NCBI GenBank assembly: GCA_002373995.1
Contig: DFLB01000044.1
Location: forward strand, 32,023 to 71,410
Source of the DNA: Bacteroidales bacterium UBA3630
GTDB lineage: Bacteria; Bacteroidota; Bacteroidia; Bacteroidales; P3
Direction of reading: 5' to 3'
DNA: 39,388 nt
Shown here: positions 1 to 7,156 of the stretch, piece by piece
Position numbering within the stretch: position 1 is the first letter of the stretch
How the letters are laid out: each line of letters begins with the position of its first letter
Notes under the pieces: generated by a model
Database searches by the model: none
The model's input: only the letters and a program-made list of their open reading frames with translations
What the model was told of the DNA's origin: nothing
Made by a program: the position numbers and the translations under genes

Positions 1-581
1 TGGCCCACTACGCCAACGCCGCCACAGACATAGAGTTCCGCTTCCCCTTCGGCTTCAAGGAGTTGGAAGGCATCCACAGCCGCACCGATTTTGACCTCTC
101 GCGCCACAGCGAGTTCAGCGGCAAGAAGCTGCAATACTTCGATCCGGAACTGAACGAGAGCTACACGCCCTACGTCATCGAGACCTCGATCGGCGTGGAC
201 CGCACCTTCTTAGCCATCTTCAGCCATGCGTTGAAAGAAGAGACGCTGGAAGACGGTACCGTGCGCACCGTGCTGTCGCTGCCGGCGAAGCTGGCCCCCT
301 ACAAGGCTGCGGTGCTGCCGCTGGTGAAGAAAGACGGCCTGCCCGAGAAGGCCCGCGAGATACAGCACCTGCTGATGCCCGACATGATGGTGCAGTACGA
401 CGAGAAAGACGCCATCGGCCGCCGCTACCGCCGCCAGGACGCCATCGGCACGCCGTTCTGCATCACGGTGGACAACGACACCCTGACCGGCAACAGCGTC
501 ACCGTGCGCCACCGCGACACCATGCAACAGGAGCGCGTCAGCATCGACCAGCTGCCGCAATATCTGAAAGCAAAACTCTGA
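1..581 (+). CDS. glyS: Glycyl-tRNA synthetase, C-terminal part (5' truncated by window)
   Basis: The reading frame is open from base 3 with no start codon, so the 5' part lies outside the window. It encodes the end of the catalytic core and the anticodon-binding domain of a class II single-chain (alpha2) glycyl-tRNA synthetase, which charges tRNA-Gly in the cytosol. Visible family motifs are the motif-3 region around FGFKELEGIHSRTDFDL and KKLQYFDPE, then VIETSIGVDR, followed by the anticodon domain containing LAPYKAAVLPL and the terminal RDAIGTPFCITVD-like stretch (here RQDAIGTPFCITVD). It converges with lplA, leaving only 24 bp between the stops. No terminator hairpin is visible there. Confidence 0.93.
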   Translation, partial: AHYANAATDIEFRFPFGFKELEGIHSRTDFDLSRHSEFSGKKLQYFDPELNESYTPYVIETSIGVDRTFLAIFSHALKEETLEDGTVRTVLSLPAKLAPYKAAVLPLVKKDGLPEKAREIQHLLMPDMMVQYDEKDAIGRRYRRQDAIGTPFCITVDNDTLTGNSVTVRHRDTMQQERVSIDQLPQYLKAKL

Positions 582-605
582 TAGCGCTGAACCGACAAGA
601 AGGGC

Positions 606-1565
606 CTACCCCCTCTCGGAAAAAGCAAGATTGATGATGTCACGGACGATGGGGCTCCTATCGTCCGTGACAAGTGTTTTGCCCGTATCGGCCCCCACCA
701 GCAGGCGGCGCGCCTCGTCGAGGGCGGCGAGGTTCAGCGCATCGGAAGCTATCTGCACGTCGCGAATGATGCCGTCATCGACAACAAGTTGCAGTTCAAC
801 CTCGCCCCATTCGAAATGGCCGCTCCGTTGGGCGGTGAAAGTACGCCAACGACCGTAGAGCCACTCGTCGGAAGCAAACTCACTGCAAAGCGCCTGCACC
901 TCTGGTTTGCAGACAAGCGCCGAGTAATCGACAACCTCCGAGCAACCGGAATATTCCGCCTCGAAAGCCGCCCTCAATCTGGGGGCGATGCTCTCGGGCG
1001 TGATATCGGGATTGAGATCAGCCAAGTTGACCACACGGCTCTGCACGGAGCTGACGCCATGCTTAAGCAGTTTGGCGGGCTTGGGTTTAAGGTAGCGCTG
1101 CAGGTCGGCCATATTGCCGCGGATAAGTATAGTGCCGTGGTGGAGGTCGTTGCGGCGGCCCTTGCTGAAAGCGTTGCCGCTGAACTTGCGGCCACCGGTG
1201 AGAATATCATTGCGTCCCGACAACTCGGCCACAATGCCAAAGTCGGCCACCGCACGCTGTATGACGCGGAACTGACGCGTTTGGTCATACATCGCTTTGG
1301 GTACGACGAAGGAAAAGTTGAGGTTACCGTCGTCGTGGTAGACGGCGCCGCCGCCGGTCCTGCGACGCATCAGATAGCCACCGTCGGCCTCCAATGCCTC
1401 GAGATTCACCTCGCTGTAGGGGTTCTGGTTCTGGCCAATCACCACCGTGCGGTGGTTGCGCCAGAGATACATTGTGACCGCCTCGGAACACTCTACGAGG
1501 TAGTTCTCCACCGCTATGTTCAGGTAGGGGTTGGTCTGGTTAGAGACAACAAATTGTAATTTCAT
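606..1565 (-). CDS. lplA: Lipoate-protein ligase A
   Basis: A 319-residue protein of the LplA/LipB/BirA fold that attaches lipoate, through lipoyl-AMP, to the lipoyl domains of 2-oxoacid dehydrogenases or the glycine cleavage H protein. The signature is LMRRRTGGGAVYHDDGNLNF, with a further NDILTGGRKFSGNAF block that fits the lipoyl-AMP binding site. The C-terminal roughly 80 residues match the accessory domain of full-length bacterial LplA. The start ATG overlaps the porQ stop by one base (TGATG on the minus strand), so translation is probably coupled to porQ even though the functions are unrelated. Confidence in family is high; the target proteins are not shown here. Confidence 0.93.
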   Translation of the reverse strand: MKLQFVVSNQTNPYLNIAVENYLVECSEAVTMYLWRNHRTVVIGQNQNPYSEVNLEALEADGGYLMRRRTGGGAVYHDDGNLNFSFVVPKAMYDQTRQFRVIQRAVADFGIVAELSGRNDILTGGRKFSGNAFSKGRRNDLHHGTILIRGNMADLQRYLKPKPAKLLKHGVSSVQSRVVNLADLNPDITPESIAPRLRAAFEAEYSGCSEVVDYSALVCKPEVQALCSEFASDEWLYGRWRTFTAQRSGHFEWGEVELQLVVDDGIIRDVQIASDALNLAALDEARRLLVGADTGKTLVTDDRSPIVRDIINLAFSERG

Positions 1566-2596
1566 CAGAAACGATAGCTCAAAGTCAAGTAATTGAGTGC
1601 CTGAGCAAGATGGTAGTCGCGACGGGAATAGCTGAAATCGAACTTGCGGGTGTGGAGACCGATGCCGAACGAGAAACCGCTGAGATTGAAGGCATCGAAG
1701 CCACGCATCTCGGCGTTCTGGCGATAGCTGTAGCCCACACGGGCGAAAAATGCCTTGCCGATATTAAGCTCCACGCCGAAGAGCGTGTGGCGCATCAGGT
1801 TGTCGAGCGTGCCGACGACCCATGACTCCTTCGTCACCTCGCCGGTGAAAGGATCTGTGGTGGTTGTAGGATGCAGGGGGTCGTCATAGCGCAGATTCCA
1901 CCGTTGCAGCTCGGTAGCGGCAAAAAAGAGGCGGAACGGAGCATTCTTCAGCTTGTACGACACCTCGGCCGACAACTCGAAAGGCAAGTAGCTGACCGTC
2001 TGGTCGAAAGTAACAATCTGGGCTCCAATATTACGGCCCATCAAAGTGGCAGCGAACCGGCGATTGTCGCTCACATAGCTGCCAGCGAGGTCGATGGCCA
2101 GCGCGAAAGCTGTATACTGCTCATACTGAGACAGGACAGGTTTAAAGTTGACCCCCAAGCTGAAATTGCTGTCTATCCACAATCCCCAACCAAGAGACAG
2201 CGAATAGTCGCCGGCGCCGAAATCGCCCTGGTAGACATCCTCCTCGTCGTAACCGTGGAAACGTCCGTAATTAACGAAATGAAAGCCAAAAGTCACCGTA
2301 CCAAAACGGTCAAACTCATGGGCATAGGTCAACGACCCCATGTTGCTACCGTCAAACATAGGGATAAAACTCAACACGCCGCTGCCGGCCATTGAGCTGC
2401 GAAGGAGGGAAGGGTTGTCGATGCCGATAGTCAGGTCGTCGTCGAATAGCGCGAGGTAATCCATTCCCACACCAGCCGTGCGGCCCACGCTGCTGAGGTC
2501 GAATACAGCCAGCGTATTCAGCCCAGCCACCTGAGCCTTGACGGAGTGGGAAACAGAAAGTGGAAAGTGGAAAGCCATGCTGATGCAAATCAGCAT
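1565..2596 (-). CDS. porQ: Type IX secretion system protein PorQ
   Basis: About 343 residues, an outer-membrane beta-barrel protein of the PorV/PorQ (FadL-like) group that works in type IX secretion and attachment of cargo at the cell surface. Family marks are the early SSVGRTAGVGMDYLALFDDD stretch, GIDNPSLL, the FVNYGRFHGYDE strand and the C-terminal SYSRRDYHLAQALNYLTLSY, with a final aromatic residue (RF) typical of barrel proteins. I place the start at ATG 2596, preceded by GGAAGG five bases upstream; an in-frame ATG exists at 2686 (directly behind kamA) and another at 2578. The signal peptide (about 22 residues, ending VKA before Q) is encoded by a 7-bp repetitive stretch. Downstream lplA is coupled. 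The start is the least certain part. Confidence 0.85.
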   Translation of the reverse strand: MLICISMAFHFPLSVSHSVKAQVAGLNTLAVFDLSSVGRTAGVGMDYLALFDDDLTIGIDNPSLLRSSMAGSGVLSFIPMFDGSNMGSLTYAHEFDRFGTVTFGFHFVNYGRFHGYDEEDVYQGDFGAGDYSLSLGWGLWIDSNFSLGVNFKPVLSQYEQYTAFALAIDLAGSYVSDNRRFAATLMGRNIGAQIVTFDQTVSYLPFELSAEVSYKLKNAPFRLFFAATELQRWNLRYDDPLHPTTTTDPFTGEVTKESWVVGTLDNLMRHTLFGVELNIGKAFFARVGYSYRQNAEMRGFDAFNLSGFSFGIGLHTRKFDFSYSRRDYHLAQALNYLTLSYRF

Positions 2597-2626
2597 CCAC
2601 ACCTTCCACTTCCCACTTTGCGTTTT
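2546..2626. repeat. 7-bp repeats and hairpin over the porQ start
   Basis: A GAAAGTG-type 7-bp direct repeat (2557-2574) is mirrored by an inverted block (2601-2620), with GTGGGAA at 2546-2552 pairing with TTCCCAC at 2610-2616. Between them lies a perfect 8-bp stem (ATGCTGAT 2577-2584, ATCAGCAT 2589-2596) with a 4-base loop. On the minus strand the porQ ATG at 2596 forms the base of this stem and the in-frame ATG at 2578 lies at its other end. This looks like an intergenic repeat that became part of the porQ 5' end. Confidence 0.65.
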
Positions 2627-2696
2627 CAACTTTTCAGTGTTTCTTGCTACGCTACCTTTGGTTTCGTAACCTGGGCCCAGCAGCAAAGGCGTGCCT

Positions 2697-3953
2697 TTAC
2701 TGCTCTCGCTTTGCGTTACGTTCGTGCCGCATCAGATGGCTGGGTTCGAGAGCCATGCGATCGGTTTCGAGCAGAGAGGCGACACCCTCGTCCACACGGC
2801 GCTTAGCCTCGCAAGCCTCGCAATGGCACTCCTCGTGGTATTCGCGCGGCTCGGTGTAGGTGGTGATGACACCCTCGAAGTTGCGCAGGATGACCTTGTC
2901 GGGGCTCTGCGAGATGACATACTGCGGCATGACAGGCGTCTTGCCGCCGCCACCGGGAGCATCGACAACGAAGGTAGGCACAGCGTAGCCGCTCGTATGG
3001 CCGCGGAGGTTCTCGATGATTTCGATACCTTTGCTCACCGGGGTACGGAAATGCTCGAGGCCCATACTGAGGTCGCACTGGTAGATATAGTAAGGGCGCA
3101 CGCGGTTGCGGACGAGCTCGTGCATCAGTTTCTTCATCACGTGGACGCAGTCGTTGACGCCACGCAGAAGGACCGTCTGGTTGCCCAGGGGGATACCGGC
3201 GTTGGCAAGACGGGCGAGAGCCTGTTCTGCCTCGGGGGTGAACTCGTTGGGGTGGTTGAAGTGGGTGTTGAGCCAGATGGGGTGATACTTCTTCAGCATC
3301 TCGCACAGCTCGGGGGTGATACGCTGCGGGCAGACCACGGGGGTGCGGCTGCCGATGCGGACGATCTCCACATGGGGGATGGCGCGGAGGCGCTGGATGA
3401 TATATTCGAGCTTCTTGTCGCTCACCATCAGAGCGTCGCCGCCGGAGAGGAGCACGTCGCGCACCTGCGGAGTCTTCTCGATGTAAGCCAGGCACTTCTC
3501 GATGCGCTCGCTGGGGCTCTCGTCGTCCTTCTGGCCGGCGAAGCGGCGGCGTGTGCAGTGGCGGCAATACATGGAGCACATGTCGGTGATGAGGAACAGC
3601 ACGCGATCCGGGTAGCGGTGGGTGAGCCCCGGGGCGGGAGAATCCTCGTCCTCGTGCAGGGGGTCGTTGAGGTCGGCGGGAGCGATGTTGCATTCGGCAC
3701 CCTGCGGGATAGCCTGACGGCGGATGGGGTCGAAGGGATCGTTAGGATCTATGAGCGAGAGGTAGTAAGGGGTGATGGCCATACGGAACTTGGCCAACGC
3801 CTTCTTGATACCCTCGGCCTCTTCGGGCTCGAAAGAGAAATACTTACTCAGCTCCTCGTAAGTCTCGATGCGGTTCTTTACCTGCCATTTCCAGTCGTTC
3901 CACTGCTCGTCGGTGACGTTGGGGAACAATTCTTTTCTACGGTTTACTTTCAT
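2697..3953 (-). CDS. kamA: Lysine 2,3-aminomutase
   Basis: A 418-residue radical SAM, PLP-dependent enzyme that converts L-lysine to L-beta-lysine, the first step of lysine fermentation. The radical SAM cluster motif is CSMYCRHC (Cys126, Cys130, Cys133), followed by TRRR. The PLP lysine is Lys338 in GGGGKTP, and the C-terminal Cys-rich part (ECHCEAC) matches the zinc-binding tail of clostridial KAM. Length matches true KAM (about 416) rather than the shorter EpmB-type proteins, which lack the tail. It starts 22 bp after the lipoprotein stop, so the two are probably co-transcribed; kdd of the same pathway lies just upstream behind a terminator-like hairpin. The later enzymes (5,6-aminomutase, Kce, Kal) are not in this window. 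Confidence 0.95.
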   Translation of the reverse strand: MKVNRRKELFPNVTDEQWNDWKWQVKNRIETYEELSKYFSFEPEEAEGIKKALAKFRMAITPYYLSLIDPNDPFDPIRRQAIPQGAECNIAPADLNDPLHEDEDSPAPGLTHRYPDRVLFLITDMCSMYCRHCTRRRFAGQKDDESPSERIEKCLAYIEKTPQVRDVLLSGGDALMVSDKKLEYIIQRLRAIPHVEIVRIGSRTPVVCPQRITPELCEMLKKYHPIWLNTHFNHPNEFTPEAEQALARLANAGIPLGNQTVLLRGVNDCVHVMKKLMHELVRNRVRPYYIYQCDLSMGLEHFRTPVSKGIEIIENLRGHTSGYAVPTFVVDAPGGGGKTPVMPQYVISQSPDKVILRNFEGVITTYTEPREYHEECHCEACEAKRRVDEGVASLLETDRMALEPSHLMRHERNAKREQ

Positions 3954-3975
3954 AGTGATGATTATCTATTTATTA

Positions 3976-4845
3976 TTAATTATTCTTTGCTAGTCTAACA
4001 TACAGGCCACTCCTTGCGTCGCAGCCATAAAACTCGTTGTCGACACCCAGATGCTCCTCGCCGATATGGAACCCGTCGTCCCACGCATCAGAGAAGTCTA
4101 ATTCATACGCCCAGGGATCACCACCCTCTTGGGGATATTGCGAGGCGGTCCAATAACTGCCATAATGGCCGTGTATCATTATCCGTCCAACGGAGGGGTC
4201 GGTCCACCCCTGTACAGGCAGAAAGACGGCACCTGCGGTGGCCAGCGTATCCCACTGGGCTGCAGTATAACTGTTGTCGCTATACCAACTAGCCTCCGGG
4301 TCGACATAGAGGGGCATGGGATTTTCCCAGTCGTCAGCCAACAGTATCAACCCATTGACCCCTGCCACCTGTGCGGGAGCATGCAGGTTCGTTGCATTGG
4401 GTCTTTTAAAGAGCAGGTAACGCCATTCGTCGACCGTAAGGGTACGCCAACCGTCGCCGAAATTGTCCCCCCAATCGTGAAACGACAGGTTATTGAGGTT
4501 GAATTCATACGGCCCAAGCCCTGTGCCCCAGCGGAACATGTCGACCACAAAATAGGTACCGTACAGCGACGGGTCACCATTCCAATACTGTTCCATTTGA
4601 CCCATATTGTAATCGCTGATGGTCATCCAGGGCTTCTCGGCCATGTGCCATGTGCTGTCGGCGAAATCGTACATCACATTCCCCTGGGCAAAAACCACCT
4701 GCTGCCCTTGGGCCACACTGAAGCCTCCCGAGGACATCGTCTGGTCATTGTATATTTCCTCCAAATTCTTCACACACGCCGACATCAGCAGAGCCGACAC
4801 GGCAACCAGACACAATATGCGATACTTAATCACTCTGTTCAACAT
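3976..4845 (-). CDS. FISUMP-like lipoprotein, function unknown
   Basis: A 289-residue exported lipoprotein. The N-terminus has a basic start, a hydrophobic stretch and the lipobox LLMSAC with Cys24 as the lipidated residue. The body has the motif GDGWRTLTVDEWRYLLFKR and later SYWTASQY and RSGLYVRLAKN, which match the fibrobacter-succinogenes-major-paralogous-type (FISUMP) domain common in Bacteroidota surface proteins; no catalytic function is known to me. It sits between the two lysine-fermentation genes kdd and kamA, which is odd; a role linked to amino-acid fermentation is only a guess from position. The region around its start codon is tandemly duplicated (4824-4875), creating a short overlapping upstream frame. 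ATG 4845 is chosen because the copy at 4871 is out of frame. Confidence 0.8.
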   Translation of the reverse strand: MLNRVIKYRILCLVAVSALLMSACVKNLEEIYNDQTMSSGGFSVAQGQQVVFAQGNVMYDFADSTWHMAEKPWMTISDYNMGQMEQYWNGDPSLYGTYFVVDMFRWGTGLGPYEFNLNNLSFHDWGDNFGDGWRTLTVDEWRYLLFKRPNATNLHAPAQVAGVNGLILLADDWENPMPLYVDPEASWYSDNSYTAAQWDTLATAGAVFLPVQGWTDPSVGRIMIHGHYGSYWTASQYPQEGGDPWAYELDFSDAWDDGFHIGEEHLGVDNEFYGCDARSGLYVRLAKNN

Positions 4846-4875
4846 AAAAACTTAATCACTCTGTTCAACATAAAA
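4824..4875. repeat. Exact 26-bp tandem duplication over a start codon
   Basis: Two identical 26-bp copies, 4824-4849 and 4850-4875, carry the ATG and first codons of the lipoprotein gene. Since 26 is not a multiple of three, the upstream ATG (4871) opens a 10-codon frame (MLNRVIKFLC) whose stop TGA overlaps the true start region (ATGTTGA on the minus strand). Confidence 0.9.
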
Positions 4876-4879
4876 ATAG

Positions 4880-4911
4880 AACCTATAGGCAGGTCTCCCC
4901 GCCTATAGGTT
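4880..4911 (-). terminator. Terminator-like hairpin after kdd
   Basis: A perfect 11-bp inverted repeat (AACCTATAGGC at 4880-4890, GCCTATAGGTT at 4901-4911) with a 10-base loop lies 16 bp past the kdd stop. On the minus strand it is followed by CTATTTTTA, a short T-rich tail. It probably reduces read-through from kdd into the lipoprotein-kamA run. Confidence 0.7.
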
Positions 4912-4926
4912 GTTGCAATCATTCGA

Positions 4927-6000
4927 TTAGGCGTAGAGCTCTTCGAAGATTTTGCGCAGCTCGGGGCTCTCGCGGAGCTCCTGGAGGGTGAACTCGGCGT
5001 GGCCTTTGGTGTAGCCGTTGCCCATGATCATGTTCACATCGGCACCGATGCCTTCGGCACCGAGGCTGGCCTTGGTGAAGCTGGTGGCCATGGAGAAGAA
5101 GTAGACCACGCCGTCGTCCTTGGTGCAGAGCACGGCGGTCATCTCCTGGTCGGGGACGTTGACGCAGTTGATGGTGACATCGGCCATCTTGCCGTTGGTG
5201 AGGCGCTCGACGAGCTCGTAGACCTGCACGGGGGTCATGCCGGCGGCGGACTCGACTATGTCGCAGAAGCCGAGATCCTTGATGCGCTGGGTGCTCTTGG
5301 GGCTGTTGGCGATACCAATCACCTTGCCGGTGACGCCGACGCGCTTCTTGGCCTCGTAGCAGCAGAGCATGCCGCTCTTGCCGCCGGCGCCGAGGATGAC
5401 GACGGTCTGGCCGTACTGGCACAGCTTGGCTGTCTGGGCGGGAGCGCCGGCGACGTCGAGGGCGCTGAGGGCCAGCTTCTCGGGCATGTCGGTCGGGATC
5501 TTGGCGTAGATGCCGCTCTCGAAGAGGATAGCCTTGCCCTTGATGTCGACCTGGTCGACCTCGGGACGGATTTCGAGAATCTCGTCGATGCGGAGAGGTG
5601 TCAGCGAGAGGCTGACGAGGGTAGCGATGCGGTCGCCCTCTTTGAGGTCGATCTTGCCCTTCAGGGCGTCGCCGATCTTCTCGACCTTGCCGAGGAGCAT
5701 GCCGCCCGAACCGGTGCGGCGGTTGCGGTGCTTGCCCTGGAGCTCGACATTGAGGAGCATCTCCTTCTTGACCTCTTCCATGATGCGCTCCTGGCTGGCG
5801 CCTTCGCCGGCCTGCTGCTTGGCGTAGTTGTGGATGTCGGTGAACGAAGCGGAGTCGATGTTCAGGGTCTGGACGTCGATGAGGATCTCGTTGTCCCAGA
5901 TTTCATCCATGTTGTTGTCAAGCTTGTTGGCGGGCTGAGGGAGAACACCCTTGGGCTCGATGACGCGGTGGGTACCGTACTTGTTGCCTTTTTTCTGCAT
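4927..6000 (-). CDS. kdd: L-erythro-3,5-diaminohexanoate dehydrogenase
   Basis: About 357 residues. This NAD(P)-dependent enzyme oxidatively deaminates L-erythro-3,5-diaminohexanoate to 5-amino-3-oxohexanoate in lysine fermentation. The start MQKKGNKYGTHRVIEPKGVL and the segments NRRTGSGGMLLGKVEKIG and LGAGGKSGMLCCYEAKKR (nucleotide-binding loop near residues 200-210) match this family, which has an alcohol-dehydrogenase-like fold but its own conserved sequence. I choose ATG 6000 because it begins the conserved N-terminus; the frame continues upstream through the promoter, which cannot be coding. A well-formed Bacteroidota promoter and a 10-bp inverted repeat precede it. With kamA nearby the organism is likely able to ferment lysine, though the rest of the pathway must lie elsewhere. 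Confidence 0.93.
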   Translation of the reverse strand: MQKKGNKYGTHRVIEPKGVLPQPANKLDNNMDEIWDNEILIDVQTLNIDSASFTDIHNYAKQQAGEGASQERIMEEVKKEMLLNVELQGKHRNRRTGSGGMLLGKVEKIGDALKGKIDLKEGDRIATLVSLSLTPLRIDEILEIRPEVDQVDIKGKAILFESGIYAKIPTDMPEKLALSALDVAGAPAQTAKLCQYGQTVVILGAGGKSGMLCCYEAKKRVGVTGKVIGIANSPKSTQRIKDLGFCDIVESAAGMTPVQVYELVERLTNGKMADVTINCVNVPDQEMTAVLCTKDDGVVYFFSMATSFTKASLGAEGIGADVNMIMGNGYTKGHAEFTLQELRESPELRKIFEELYA

Positions 6001-6033
6001 AATGCTTAATGTATTTTTTTGATTATTAAATAT

Positions 6034-6068
6034 TTTGTACGTTCCAATTTTGAAATGAAACGTACAAA
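6034..6068 (-). promoter_or_regulatory. 10-bp inverted repeat at the kdd transcription start (candidate operator)
   Basis: TTTGTACGTT at 6034-6043 and AACGTACAAA at 6059-6068 are perfect arms with a 15-base spacer. The upstream arm overlaps the TTTG of the kdd -7 element, so the repeat spans the expected transcription start. It could be a repressor operator or form a hairpin at the 5' end of the mRNA. Confidence 0.65.
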
Positions 6069-6096
6069 GATACACAGTTTTTTTGAACTGGGCAAA
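6065..6096 (-). promoter_or_regulatory. kdd promoter (Bacteroidota type)
   Basis: On the minus strand TATCTTTG (6072 to 6065) matches the -7 consensus TAnnTTTG, and TTTG (6096 to 6093) matches the -33 element at a spacing of 20 bases. The kdd ATG lies about 60 bases downstream. Confidence 0.8.
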
Positions 6097-6169
6097 TAAT
6101 TTTTTTTGCCGGTACAATAAAACAGCTACAGACGATACATATTAAAAGGGGCAACGGGAGGGGCCGAGG

Positions 6170-6667
6170 CTATGACCTGGGGCGGTACTCGGAGAAAGAC
6201 TTATCACTGTATATAAACAAGATACGCTCCAGATTAGCGTCTGGGGAGGAGGGGGCCTCCAGCTCATGAGGGGGCATGGCGATATACGTCGCCGCATACT
6301 CAGCCGCCAGGGGCCTGTCGGGAGCGGGGGCAGAAGACGCATCCTCCGGAACGTCAGCTTCGTCAGACGAGAAGAGCGACGGCTCTGATGACGGGAGTGG
6401 CGTTGAGGCAAGCTCCTCAGCCGCAGGTTGCGGAAGAGGAGAGGGGGCGGCAAAACCGGAAGTATACATCTCGCCACGGCCGAGGAGGAGCCAGTTGGCA
6501 TCGATTTCGGGATAGCGGCGGATCACCTTCGTCACGAAATCGAGACTTGGGTTGTTGCGACCACTCAAAATGTGCGACATTCCGGACGGCTGTATGCCTA
6601 TCTCCTCGGCGAACTGTCTTGCAGAGATATTTTTCGCCCTCAAAAGCAGATTAATCCTGTTAATCAT
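6170..6667 (-). CDS. XRE-family transcriptional regulator
   Basis: About 165 residues. The N-terminal roughly 65 residues form a Cro/CI helix-turn-helix (RAKNISARQFAEEIGIQPSG, SHILSGRNNPSLDFVTKVI, WLLLGRGEMY), a form very common in Bacteroidota. A Pro/Ser/Ala-rich acidic linker follows (about residues 70-145), then a short conserved tail, LFIYSDKSFSEYRPR, seen at the end of many relatives. I start at ATG 6667 (MINRINLLL), because the nine codons upstream lie in the AT-rich leader. Two near-identical palindromes flank its promoter, suggesting autoregulation. It is directly upstream of and codirectional with kdd; control of kdd is possible but unproven. The target and signal are unknown. Confidence 0.88.
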   Translation of the reverse strand: MINRINLLLRAKNISARQFAEEIGIQPSGMSHILSGRNNPSLDFVTKVIRRYPEIDANWLLLGRGEMYTSGFAAPSPLPQPAAEELASTPLPSSEPSLFSSDEADVPEDASSAPAPDRPLAAEYAATYIAMPPHELEAPSSPDANLERILFIYSDKSFSEYRPRS

Positions 6668-6671
6668 AATC

Positions 6672-6760
6672 TTACAAATGTAAATAAACAACAATTCCGA
6701 TTACAAAAATACACAAAAATCCAATACCCACAAAACAAAAACACAAAAATACATTTGTAA
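6672..6760. promoter_or_regulatory. Paired palindromes flanking the XRE promoter (candidate operators)
   Basis: TTACAAATGTAA at 6672-6683 and ATACATTTGTAA at 6749-6760 match at 11 of 12 positions when one is inverted; their centres are 77 bp apart. One lies in the 5' leader close to the XRE start, the other upstream of the -33 element. Confidence 0.55.
6704..6734 (-). promoter_or_regulatory. Promoter of the XRE gene
   Basis: On the minus strand TATTTTTG (6711 to 6704) fits TAnnTTTG, with TTTG (6734 to 6731) 19 bases upstream. A second -7-like TATTTTTG lies at 6751 to 6744. Confidence 0.6.
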
Positions 6761-7156
6761 CAAAACACAAAACGACAAGCAACACTTTAATAAAAGCAGC
6801 ATAAAACAACATATATTAAATAGATAACGAAACAAACAACCAACACAGAGCAAAACCTACACTGCAACCACAAAACATTAAATTAAAGCATTAAAACAAA
6901 ATGCATAAATAACTGAATTTCAATAACAACAACACACACAATAAATGATTAGTTAATCAAATTAACAAAAATTACAACCATAACTAAGTAACAATTGTAA
7001 CACCCTGCCAAAACAACAAACAATTACAAACATCACCCCGACAAGGTGATTACAAAAGTAAAAACCGGAAAATCGCTCCTAAGCGACGTTCGCCACCCTC
7101 GCCTACCCTGGACACCCAGAAAGAGGAGAAAAGCGCTCAGCGGCGATTTTTTTTTA

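Larger units (their letters stand above)
6668..7156. other. Long A/C-rich non-coding stretch with repeated TTACAA-type sites
   Basis: About 490 bp without a supported gene between the XRE gene and tcdA. From roughly 6690 to 7050 the plus strand is strongly A- and C-rich and poor in G. TTACAA or its complement recurs at about 6672, 6701, 6755, 6970, 6992, 7023 and 7050, including the palindromic ACAATTGT near 6990. A small hairpin (ATCACC/GGTGAT, 7032-7049) is also visible. It holds the XRE promoter; the remainder may be a regulator-binding region or an undetected RNA. Confidence 0.5.

Noticed and set aside
2691..3998. 435-codon open frame antisense to kamA
   Set aside because: kamA on the other strand carries the radical SAM and PLP motifs; this frame is a shadow of its codon use.
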